Assembly: GCA_018881555.1 (NCBI GenBank)
Contig: JACAXG010000069.1
Span: forward strand, 2,651,403-2,715,402
DNA: 64,000 nt
Direction of reading: 5' to 3'
From: Amblyornis subalaris
Lineage: Eukaryota > Chordata > Aves > Passeriformes > Ptilonorhynchidae
Part shown: piece by piece, positions 20,401 through 30,660 of the stretch
Layout: the number at the start of each line of letters is the position of its first letter
How positions within the stretch are numbered: the first letter of the stretch is position 1
The notes under the pieces: generated by a model
The model's database searches: none
What the model was told of the DNA's origin: nothing
What the model saw: the letters and a program-made list of their open reading frames with translations, nothing else
Made by a program: the position numbers and the translations under genes

Positions 20401-22640
20401 TGAGGTGGCTTTAGTATGGTGGCTTCCTTATCCCTTTTGTGTGATAGCTTCATCTCTGGGAGCTCTGTGCTATTGTAATCCTTGTATTTTCCATCTCCCA
20501 TTGCTTTCTGCTGCGGACTGCTGAAGTGGAGCTGTCTTTGGTAAGTCATAGAGCATCCTGTCTGGGCTCAAGAGTCTGCATCATGGATGGGTGAAAAATA
20601 GAGCTTTGAGTCATTTAGCATACATATGCACACACTGTGTGGCACACATATGTTTTGTTAGAATTTGAGTGTAATATGGGGGGGACATTGTAGAATTGTT
20701 AGTAGTAACTTATTTTCTGTGCTTGCCATTTGTACCTGTTGGTGTTACTGGTGGCTCTTGTCATGAGTCTCACGTTCTTTCCTGCCTTAAATTATAGGGG
20801 CTGAAGGGCCTCTTCCTCAATTACGAGTTCCTTTTTTTCCTACAACATTGCTTTAGGTAACAATTTATGCTGTTGGAAAAGACAATGTCTGAAATGAGCT
20901 GGTCTGTAAGGAATTGACATACGCTGTAAGCAGCCTGCTGAATCCAGCCACGGTTATGCAAAGCTTCGTTACCAAAAGCTGATAAATACTTCTGTCTGCA
21001 TTGGAAGGCTGTTTCAGAAAGAATCTCGAATATGAATGTAAATTACACAGATATTTTACTAAATCCTCGTGTGAACATTTATTTTTCTTTGCTTCAGTTT
21101 CTTTCATTGTCCACCTCCAAAGTGGGCATGCACAAATGATCTTCGTACAGAATAAATACATTTTCATTGTTGAGATGAACGAACTAGTTATTCTGAAAGT
21201 GCAATTTGGAATTATTCTAATGTTCCAGATAAACTATAAATTAGTATTATTAAACTTTTAGTCTTCAATTTTGTAAACTGCTGAAAAATAAGCACACTGT
21301 TGCAGATGAAACTGGTAATACTGGCTGTGGTTACAGTTACCTTATGCTTCCACTGGAAGGATCTGTTCCTGGTCAATTAACTGCTGAATGTGCTGTGGGA
21401 CCAGTTTTCCCTGGCTGACCAAGTTCCCTTGGGATGCAGCTGCAGGCTGCCAGAACTCAGCAGATGCGATGAAGGCAGCTACAGTTGTGGACAACTCAGT
21501 GGCAAAAGAAGGAAAAGAAATTCGGTGACAAGGATAAACGGGAAAAAAGAGGCTCCTGATTTTGAAAAGAAGGGTCTGCAATAAGCTTCTGTCCTGATCA
21601 TGTAGCTGAAAAATGAGTCTTGTCTTCTGATGCCAGTGAAGTGTTCCTCCCTGCCTCTTAGTGGCTGGTCTTGTGTTAGATTACAGCCAACATTTGTTGC
21701 TGTGGTGATCCCAAATTACTCAGTTTCATTGCAAGAAAGTCAGTGTCTTGGGTGGTTCATGTAGACCTTTGATGTGGTTCTCTTATTTCTTATCCCTTTT
21801 TTCTGACTTGTGTTGAGAGAACATAAAGCTGGTCAGGACATGCCAGGTTTGGCAATGAGCAAGCAAGATACTGATTTTAGTGGATGTTTCTGCAACTTTT
21901 TCTTAACCTTGGTGATTTACTTAAGTTGAAGAAAATGGACCATACTGTGGGCTAACCACAAGGATACAAAGGTAAGTTAATGCTGAAGGATTCGGCACAG
22001 GAGTACCAGACACGCTTACAAGGAGGGCAGTAGTTCTCTGTTTTGTGCACGGCAGGGGGGATGTGTTAAGTAAGTCAAAATGAAACACGGCCTTAGACAG
22101 GTGTCCTGCCAGGTGAATGGTTTGTCCTTATGCAAATTAAGATTTAACAGGTAACTCGTGCCTGCAAGGGCTTGGAGGTTGCACAGGCTTGTGCTTCCTG
22201 ACCTTCGGCAAGGTTCTGTATTGCTCATCTTGACCTTAATTTTGTTTGTACCTTTCTTGTGCCACTTAACAAAGGTGGTCCTGATGTTAAAATAGTTTCC
22301 TGTTGTGTGAATAGGAAAATTAAGACTGAAGAAGGGGTGAGAAAAAAGCTGAAGTTTCTGTAAAATCTGTAAGGGATTTTTAGGAGCACGCAATTCTGTG
22401 GGTTCTGAGATTGAGAGGGCATCCTCCAAGTAAACCCAGGGTGTAGAAGTGCCGTTACCTAAAAGATGCATCACTGCTAGAGTAGCGTAGAAGTGGGGAG
22501 AGAGGCCAGAGCTCTCTGAGGAGTGGGGACTGGTGCTTGGCTGAAATGAAATGAAAAAAACTATGCACAGTCTGGCTTAACTCATGCGTTGATCAACATT
22601 GGGCAGCTACAGTGTAGGTTAAATCTTCATTTTTCTTCAG
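17461..22640. other. Intergenic DNA, nothing recognised
   Basis: This stretch lies downstream of the likely GPBP1 3' end. It has moderate GC and no open frame above 100 codons. I see no CR1, SINE, LTR or RNA gene. It may contain old, decayed repeats that cannot be placed by eye. Confidence 0.6.
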
Positions 22641-22750
22641 CTTTTTTGTTTGCTTTGGGTTTTTTTGTTTGTTTTTGTTTTTTTTTGTTGTGTGTTTTTG
22701 TAGGGTTGTTTTTGTTGGTTTCTTAGGTTTTTGTTTTCTTTTTGTTTTGG
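22641..22750. repeat. T-rich (TTTTTG)n low-complexity tract
   Basis: About 110 bp made almost wholly of T runs broken by single G or GTTTG steps. It is a simple repeat with no coding content. Confidence 0.9.
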
Positions 22751-23267
22751 CTGCTATTAAGACTTCTATTTGGACTAAGAGAGCAGGACATAGAAAAGAC
22801 ACCTTCACCTGCTAGGATGTGTTGGCTTCTTTCCCTGGATGCCCAAAGGCAGGTAGCAACTACAGGTAGAGCTGGCTTCAAGAAGTGAGGGTGGAGATAG
22901 GGCTGGAGCAGAAACTGCTCTCATGAGGAGTGGAAAGCAATTTCTAAAGGAATAATAGTAACCAAGGTGCAGAGGACTCTGCAGAGACGTAGCTCTCATG
23001 GCTGGGTGGTGGAAAAAGCTGAGCAAAATGAAAGATGGTCAGCTTGGCTGTGCTGAGTAGAGGGACTTTGGCAGTCCTGTAGCTGTGGATCAGGAGCTGG
23101 GCCTGATCTGCCTGGTGGGGCTGTGGGAGCACGCAGAGGGAGAGCCGTGAGGGCAGCCAGTGACACCCCAGTGCTCTGCTCGCTGCAGGAGCAACAGCTG
23201 CTATGGGGGCCAGGGCTCAGAAACGTGACTGGGGGAGGAGAAGCTGCAAGCAGGAGGAGGACCAACC
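22751..23267. other. Intergenic DNA, nothing recognised
   Basis: The stretch is GC-richer towards its right end, just before the CR1. The piece 23110-23267 is unusually G/purine-rich and is not recognisable CR1, although it abuts the element. Confidence 0.5.
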
Positions 23268-24051
23268 ATATGAAATTCAAAAAGGGCAAGTGCTGGATTC
23301 TGCACCTGAGATGGGCCAACCCTGGACGCACAGACAGACTGGGGAATGAGAGGCTGGAGAGCAGTGTTGTAGAAAGGGCCCTGGGGTTCCTGGTCGATGG
23401 TAAGTTGAACATGAGTCAGCAGTGCCCTGGCAGCCAGGAGGGCTAACCCTGTCCTGGGAGGGCATCAGGCCCAGCATGGCCAGCCGGGCAAGGGAGGGGA
23501 TTGTCCCACTCTGCTCTGCACTGGGGCGGCCTCACTGCGAATCCTGGGGGCAGTTTTGGGTGCCGCAATATAAAAAAGACATTAAACTATTAGAAAGCAT
23601 CCAAAGGAGGGCCATGAGGATGGTGAAGGGTCTGGAGAAGAAGCCATATGAGGAGTGGCTGAGGTCACTTGGTCTGTTCAGCCTGGAGGAGACTGAGAGG
23701 AGACCTTATTGCAGTCTATAGGTTCCTACAGCAGAGAGGCAGACACTGATCTTTTCTCTGTGGTGACCAGTGACAGGACCCAAGGGAATGGCCTGAAGTT
23801 GTGTCAGGGGAGGTTTAGGTTGAATATTAGAAAAAGGTTCTTCCCCCAGAGGGTGGTTGGGCACTGGAACAGGCTCCCCGGGCAAGTGGTCACAGCACCA
23901 GCCTGACAGAGTTCAAGAAGTGTTTGGACAATGCTCTCAGGCACCCGGTGTGACTCCTGGGGATGGTGCTGTGCTGGGCCAGGAATTGGACTCAATGATC
24001 CTTGTGGGTCCTTTGCAACTCAGCTTATTCTGGGATTCTGTAATTCTGTGA
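23268..24051 (+). mobile_element. CR1 LINE 3' fragment, plus strand
   Basis: It opens with ATGAAATTCAAAAAGGGCAA (CR1 ORF2 MKFNKGKC). It continues through TGGGGCGGCCTCACTGCGAA (the family's GRPHLE region), ATCCAAAGGAGGGCCATGAG and GGTTCTTCCCCCAGAGGGTG, and ends with TTATTCTGGGATTCTGTAAT, the CR1 terminal octamer repeat. The plus-strand 99-codon open frame at 23422-23721 is the tail of ORF2. The 5' end is truncated. Motifs are well kept, so this is one of the younger copies in the window. Confidence 0.95.
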
Positions 24052-24535
24052 CTGGTGAAAAGTGAGTCCTTACAGCTTCAGGCTGAGCTAGGGGCTTCAT
24101 AGATCTGTACCTGGAGTGGGCAGCAAACATCTGCAAGTGGGTAAGTGATGTCGGAGTACCTTAGTGGGGTTTAAGCCCTGTCACGAAGCAAACATGGAAA
24201 CAAATGAAGGAAATGTGGGTGAAATAATTCTGGCTGAGCAGTGAGTTTTTCAGTGTTGTGTGGATGGGGGATGCAGGGGAACTGAGCAGAGGAGCCTGGT
24301 TGCTACAAGTGTTTCACTGTTAATTTTTTAAGAAAAAATGACAGAACATCTCTCTGCTACATGAGGTAGATATTAGGATTTACCAAACCAGGATGGACGG
24401 ACTTCATTAACTGGTTTGTAGCAAGCCTCAGCAAAGCTGAAACGTTTTTGATTACCTCTGAAGCAGTGGCAATCTTGGCAGAGCTGCAGTGTGACAGGGG
24501 ACATAGCATGGCTGGCTTTATGGGGAGGTCAGCTG
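24052..24535. other. Intergenic DNA, nothing recognised
   Basis: This is a short spacer between the CR1 and the G-rich repeat. No gene or element is seen. Confidence 0.5.
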
Positions 24536-24618
24536 CAGGGAAGGAGGGGTGAGTGGAGGGGTGGTGAGCTGGATGGTGAATGGAGGGAGGGGTGGAGGAG
24601 CTGGATGGTGAGTGGGTT
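24536..24618. repeat. G-rich minisatellite, about 32-bp period
   Basis: GAGCTGGATGGTGA occurs at 24566-24579 and again at 24598-24611, within runs of GGAGGG/GGTGGAGG. The plus strand is strongly G-rich and could form a two- or three-tetrad quadruplex. Confidence 0.75.
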
Positions 24619-27600
24619 GACCCTTGCTCCACGGGGGATGCAGGGAGCACTGTGGAGCCGGGAAAGGTATTTCATAGCTCGCGTTAGGGGTGCCCAGCAG
24701 CAGCAATATCCTGGCTGCTGTCGGCATTATATATCTATTCATGTGGAGTGTGGGGAATGCTACTTCAACCATTTAAATTTGTTTCTGAAATTTTCAAAAC
24801 AATAGGCTATCCTATATAGTGCTGCTGGGGACACTGGCACCACGTCGCTCCCATTTACGTGTGTGTTAAGTATCTGCGTCTGTCGATGTCACTCGAGCAG
24901 AAGGGAGGTGTTTGCGGTGGTGCCTGCAGGCTCCAGAAGCCAGGAGAGGGTGCTGGAGATCTTCTGCTCGCTCTGCTCCTGCTCTACTCACAGGTTCCGT
25001 GCAACTGTTGTTAATCTGGATTTGTTTTTCTGAACTAGTGTAACTAAGCATTCTAGGATTTTGTAATATTTTGCTATGCCAGCGCCTAAATGCAGAAACA
25101 ATTGCACTGTTAATGGAGCTGCTCTACTTTGGTACAATTCGTGCCTGTACTCATGAAATGCATGAAATGGCAGCCCGGCCATTAAGCAGAACAGCCTGCA
25201 TGGATATGTCTGTTGTAAATCGAGGAGGGAAAGACCGTTCTGACGTATTTTTAGCAATGCAAACTCTGTGTGTACAAGAACCTTTGTTTAAAGAAAAGAT
25301 GGGAGTAAAATCAGTTGCGTTTTCTATTCTGCTGTGATTCTCTCCTGAAGTAAATCTCCTCTTCGAGGTCTGCATGTTGCATTATGTTCTGCAGTGATGC
25401 TGTCTGAAAGCTTGCGGTTAGGTTTGGGAAAGACTGATGTTTTTCAGTCTAAACGTGGCCTCTCTTCAGATGTGTGCTTACCAGTGCTCATAATAGGACA
25501 GGCACGTCTTTGGTTTAAAAAAAAAAAAAAGCAGTTAAAATGGACAGCAGAAAAAGGCTTGTTTGATTCTGTTACTCACAAAAGCAACACTAGAGGACAG
25601 AAAAGACATATAGTTGAGACAGGCTCTCATTTTTGTATTTGCGGCTAGATTGCTCCTCTTCAGAGTTGGAACGAGATAGCTTTTTATAGTCTGCAACTTG
25701 CAGCTCACTTCTAGGAGTTTTCTTTTCCACTGGATTTTTATAAGAAGTTTTAATCTCTGTCTTGCCCTGGAGTTCTGGTGCTGATGCATACTTGTTGGAA
25801 ATGAGCCATGAGCACTTAAAACAAGTTTTTGTGGTTTTTGGACAAAAATCTTCAGATCTGAGGGGCTAACAGGAAGCACCTTTATTTGGAGAGGTAATTG
25901 CCTTATTTTTCAAAGTTGGAGAGCAAATCCCCTGCTATTCATCAGTGGGAGTAACAGATACAATGACTGAAAACAAGACTTCAGGACTTGATTTCAGACT
26001 TCTAATTAAAAGCAAAATTCTTTAGCTATCCCAGACCTAAGGGAGTGAGGGAATAAGATGTATTAATGGGGCAGCCTGTCCCTGTGGAGATGAGGTGGTA
26101 CTGCCTCTCTTGCTCAGGGAGAAGGGCAACACTACTCCGTAGATCCTTGTTTAATCACACTATTTCGGAAAGAGATGCTGCAAGTGATTGTGTCCTTGGT
26201 TGAATGCCTCTAGTTCCTCAATCACATTTGTTTGTAGTTGTGGGCATATTGTCCTCCTCTCTAGGGCTAGAAAGCTGCTTAAGCATTTTTATAAATAAAA
26301 ATCAAAGGCTACATGTGTAATGGAGGTCAAGCATTTACACAGCACAAAGCTTTTTTGTGATAGGACTTTGGGGATTCATGTATGTCTAAGTGAAATAAAG
26401 ATGCTTGCTGTTGTCTTCATCTCCTTGGAAAACAGCAGGTATCCATCCAAGAATGGGAAAGTAAATCCATAGGTCTTTTTCTTGTTACCTCTGTACTGGA
26501 GGAATTATTCCCTCATCTGCCTGTGCAAGAGTTTTTGCTAAATCTCTCATATAAGCCTCCACTTTGTTCACCTTTTAAATCAGGACCCAGATTTTCACTC
26601 CTTTAAAAAAAAAAGATACCCTAAAACACATTTGCAAAGGGTAATTTGGAAGAAATCCTCTGCCTTCATCTTCTCCCACTTCTTCAGTTGCTTTTTTTTC
26701 CCTGTAAGAAGAGCTTGGACATTTCAGTTCTCCCTTCGCTTAGCAGCAATATCCTGAGTGTTTCAAATCTGAGGATTTCTCTGGATCATGGCAGAGGCAG
26801 AGCAGATTCCATCTTTCGCAGGTTGATGGTGACAGCGATGGTGCCCAGGCTGGGGCGTGCGCGGTGGGCGCAGCACGCTGCTGGAAGCAGATGGCAGTGC
26901 TGTGCCGCAGTGCTTGAGGCACAGCTCTACGGCAGAGGGAATTCTAACAGCTCCAGACCCATAAAATCATTTTCATTGCCTGTGAGACAGGCCCAAATCA
27001 TTCCTTTTTTATAGGAAAGAACATTTTGTAGTCTAACTCGCTCTACTGGGAAAGGCAGAATACATAAAGCAGACCAAAATATGAGGGATCAGGCTGCCAG
27101 GACAGCAGGTGCTTGAAGGAAGACGCTTGAGTGTACAGTGGATGGACAGCAGAGCAAGGTGAAATATAGAGAAGCAACTAGCCATCTCAAATGTCACTGT
27201 ATGATGTGATGTAAGCAGGCAGCAGGCTCTGGAGGTGAGGATTTTAAGTAGGAAATACAATTTTCTTGAGCTGAAGTCTTGAAGGTTTTTTTCTTGTTAA
27301 ACTTTTCATGACCTTCTGTCGGAGATGGTATTGTGAAAATATGATGAAATCTATTAACAAATAGATTGTGGGTTTTCTAATTATTTTTTTTCTCATCCCA
27401 CAGTAAACTCTTAAAAGCAATGCAGATGAGTATGTGTCTCTGCATATACATATAATGTTTTAAGTTGTATAAGGACTCTGAGAACAGATTGTGTTTCAGA
27501 CCATCTAATTTTTTGTGGAATGTTTAATTTTTTCTGCCTTCTCTGTTAGAGGACATGCTGTTTAGAAGTTTTACACTGTTGTCGTAGGTGCTAAGCCCCA

Positions 27601-29215
27601 GGTACTCAAAGGTACGTAGGTTGTTGCAGTGGGCAGAGACACAGCTTTTGCTGAAGGTGCCTGATTTGACATAACTTGAGAAGGTTCAGAGAAGAACCCA
27701 ACTGGAGCTTGTGCTGTTTTGTGTAAGCAGAATATGCCCTTACCCTCCCTCCAGGCTGGGACTACCTCCTGAGAGTTATAACAAGTTACTGTCTATGTTT
27801 GCTGCTGATTAAAATCCTATCTGGATGAAGCAAAATATAAACTCTCTTCTAAGGCATGAGTTGCTCACAGGTTATTTTCAAGTGTGGTAGGTATGGAATG
27901 AATAAATCTAAATGAGGATCTGGAAGAGCAGATTGGGTGTATCTATGCTGTCTCCTTCCTGAGCTGCCTGTTCAATCACCTGCAGATGGCACCCATAGAG
28001 GTGTGATACCTGCAGGTCTCTCTAAAACCATCTCTTCAGTGGACACTTCTCATGTTGGCCACTCATTTTTCAGTATTTCTAAACCACACAGTAACTTTTA
28101 AATACGTCAAGCGGTTCCCTTCAGAGTGGGGAGGCTGGTCCGTCCCTCTGCCATGCCTTCCCCGTGTGGGGAGCATTGCAGGGCATGAGGCTGTTGCTGG
28201 GGTCACTTCTGGGGCCACTGATGTCAGTGCACCCACTGAGCACAGGATAAATGGTTCTCCTATCCAGGACTTTTCAAGAAACCAATTCTTTTTTTTTTTC
28301 CTGGAGTATGTGATTTATATTTATGTTTGAGCAGTGAATTGGCTTACTACGCAGGGAAATCAGAGGCAACCTTTCCAAAGGTTATTTACCATGTGTTTAT
28401 AAAACACCGTGTGTAATTGAGAAGCAGAGAACTGTACAAACACAGTGTTTGTACGCACAGATTAATATATTCTGGGGTTAAAGTGAACACTTAGTCCAAT
28501 GAACTCATCATGTTTGTTTGTTGGATTTATGGACCTTACAACGTGCTTGGGTTTACATCTGGGAAACAAAAGCAGTAATCAGCAGCTCTTGGCTTTCATG
28601 TATCAGATCTTTCCTAAATGGAATGCAAGTACACTTTTGTAATACTTAGCTTTGTGTTGATATTATTTATTATATTCTTTCCAAACCATCACATGAATAA
28701 AATAAAAGGTTAGGGGCAAAGTAATTTTTTTTTTAACCAATACTGCTAAAGCTTGTTACCTGCAGGTCTTAAGGCTTCATTTTCGTCTGCATTTATTGGG
28801 TGATGCAAGTAATTCACGTCTTATTGATTCTGAGCATTTTCATATCGATTTAAGCAATTTCCGTTTTCTTGCTGGATCTCTGTAGTATTCCTACACACAG
28901 GTTATATAAAATGCAAAGTTCCCGTGCATCAAAATAATATTTGATTTGCAGCCATGCAGGGACAGCTTGATTAAACCATTTTTCTTTTCTACTGAAAATC
29001 AAGATTCTCTTGGACATAAGGCCAGCTAGCAATGTTCATATAAGCATGCTGATTTGTATTTTATAAGTTTTAAAATCTTATTTTATTCTGATTCTACAAT
29101 GCTCGACAAAAGCACTGGGTGGAGTTGGTCACATAATTTCTATGCATATTATGTATAGATGAACTGGATTTACACAGCTTTCTTCAGTAGGAACCAACAG
29201 ATCTTCAGATTTCAG
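24619..29215. other. Intergenic DNA, one conserved-element candidate
   Basis: I recognise no gene or repeat here. The segment near 25050-25420 stands out by its lack of low-complexity sequence and its mix of motifs, and is treated as a finding. The 122-codon open frame at 26646-27014 has no family features and is taken as chance. Confidence 0.5.
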
Positions 29216-29345
29216 AATAATGGAATGGTGGAGGCTTGCAGGGACTGCTGGAGGTCACATCCTTCCCAGCTGCTTGAGTAGGGCTGTCTGGAGCTGTTTG
29301 CCCAGGATCATTTCCACATGGTTTTTGAATATCCCTGAGGATGGG
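29216..29345 (-). mobile_element. CR1 LINE 3' end, short fragment
   Basis: Reading left to right it follows a known CR1 3' UTR in reverse: AGAATAATGGAATGGTGGAG, GGTCACATCCTTCCCAGCTG, GTTTGCCCAGGATCATTTCC and GGTTTTTGAATATCCCTGAG. It is diverged and stops near the AGGATGGGCAG motif. Confidence 0.75.
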
Positions 29346-29458
29346 CAGTGGGTTCAAATTCACGAAGATTACTCTTGCCTGTGGGGGTTATGTGACCATG
29401 GGCTGCTTGCAGTTCCCATCTTCTGCTGGGGGTCACTCTCAGAGTGGTACCACTTGGG

Positions 29459-29540
29459 CTTTGGGCTGTGTGGTGCCCCTCTTGGGGCTGTGTGGTGCCC
29501 TTCTTGGGGCTGTGTGGTGCCCCTCTTGGGGCCATGTGCC
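29459..29540. repeat. 22-bp minisatellite, about 3.7 copies
   Basis: The unit is TTGGGGCTGTGTGGTGCCCC plus TC. Copies begin near 29460, 29482, 29504 and 29526 (the last partial). Units differ by one or two bases, so the expansion is recent. The period is not a multiple of three, which argues against a coding repeat although a long open frame crosses it. Confidence 0.92.
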
Positions 29541-29920
29541 ATTGTGGCTCAGGGACAGACAATGTGGGGGCAGCCCTGGGGCTGTGTGTGGCCCCGGGGG
29601 CTCGGCAGCACCCTGCCACTGGGGCACAGCCAGTGTGACCTCTGCCTAAACGCCACGTGCCTCGGCACCGAGTTCTGCTCTACGGAGCTGCTGAGGGGAG
29701 GTGACCTTCAGAGCTGCCAGCCCACTCTGCTGCTCCAAGATTTTCTCTGGTATTGCTGCTGTAAGGACAGTGTGAAAACACATGTGTACCTCAAACGTGA
29801 TCACCCACAGAAACTTGCAAAGCCACCTGGATTTTGCAGGATGTCGATTCTGGTTGCCTCTCTTCTAGAGCCACAGCAGTGCTTGGAAAGGGTTCATTGC
29901 AGGTCAGGGTTGTGTGGTAC

Positions 29921-29978
29921 ACAGGCAGCTCTCCATTGTCAGTAGATTTAGCTCTACTGACAGTGGAGAGCTGCCTGT
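29921..29978 (+). other. Long near-perfect hairpin (26-bp arms, 6-nt loop)
   Basis: Arm 1 is 29921-29946, the loop is TTTAGC at 29947-29952, and arm 2 is 29953-29978. All 26 positions pair on the plus strand. The only non-Watson-Crick pair is T29936 with G29963, a G-U wobble in plus-strand RNA and an A-C mismatch in minus-strand RNA. No known repeat, tRNA or CR1 explains it. It could be a fold-back duplication, a microRNA-like or endo-siRNA precursor, or a terminal-repeat relic. I do not recognise a known microRNA seed. Confidence 0.85.
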
Positions 29979-30553
29979 ATTCACTGCTATCAATCTGTCC
30001 TCTGTTTATCACCAGCAGAAAAAGCACACAAAGCAAGGGAGGTAAACTGGAAGCGCAGTGGATAGAAAGGCAGAGGAACAGGCTTTTCTTTGTCTTTGTA
30101 CAGTATTTGTAGGTAAAGGTTTAGAAGGCCTGAATACCTGGCATTTGACCACCTCAGAGGTGGTCCTTTTACAGATTAAACTGCTCTCCAGAGTCAAGAT
30201 ATCCAATAGTACTATGTTGCCAGGAGTCTCAGAATTCATCCTTAGGGAGGAGGAGAGTGGGAGAAGCAGTCCTGGGACAGAACTGTGTAACCCGTGTCCA
30301 GCAGAGCAGTACCAGCTGCCAATGTGATAACTTTGAGATCATGGAGAAAAAGGTGATTGTCTCTTAGATTCCTCCAGTATTGGAGGAATCCAAACTTCCT
30401 CTTGGAAGTTTAATTGTGAACACAAGAATGTTTTTGCCAAGCCAAACAAGCAAGTGGATATTTAGGAAAAGAAAACGAAACAAAAAACCTTCTAGAGTTT
30501 GGGAAAAAAACCTTATGTTTGGTTAGAATCAGCAGCAGGTGAAAAGCTTGTGT

Positions 30554-30660
30554 GTTAATAGTAGCATCTAAAGACCTGGTAGTGTCTAAAGAGCTGGTAA
30601 TGACAAACACTGGTTAATAGTAGTGTCTAAAGACCTGGTAATGACAAACACTGTTCAATG
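30554..30660. repeat. 41-bp tandem duplication
   Basis: Units at 30581-30621 and 30622-30660 share GTGTCTAAAG(A/C)(G/C)CTGGTAATG and ACAAACACTG. A partial unit (TTAATAGTAGCATCTAAAGA) precedes them. It is a short local duplication with few differences. Confidence 0.88.

Noticed and set aside
22996..23412. 138-codon minus-strand open frame rich in Ser/Pro/Leu
   Set aside because: It overlaps the start of the plus-strand CR1 and adjoining G-rich DNA. The low-complexity composition is that of the antisense of G-rich DNA.
25071..25337. 88-codon frame as a possible exon
   Set aside because: No recognisable protein and no clear splice partners. Low stop density on both strands fits a conserved non-coding element equally well.
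26810..26935. CpG island or promoter
   Set aside because: Only a few CG dinucleotides cluster over about 100 bp, with no TATA or initiator context. This is too short for an island.
29220..29945. 241-codon plus-strand open frame, the second longest in the window
   Set aside because: It starts inside a CR1 3' fragment, crosses a 22-bp minisatellite whose period breaks codon phase, and ends in the hairpin. The translation is Cys/Trp/Gly-rich with no domain. GC-rich chance frame.
29921..29978. A known microRNA
   Set aside because: The stem is too perfect and the loop short compared with typical pre-miRNAs, and I recognise no known mature sequence. It is kept only as an unexplained hairpin.
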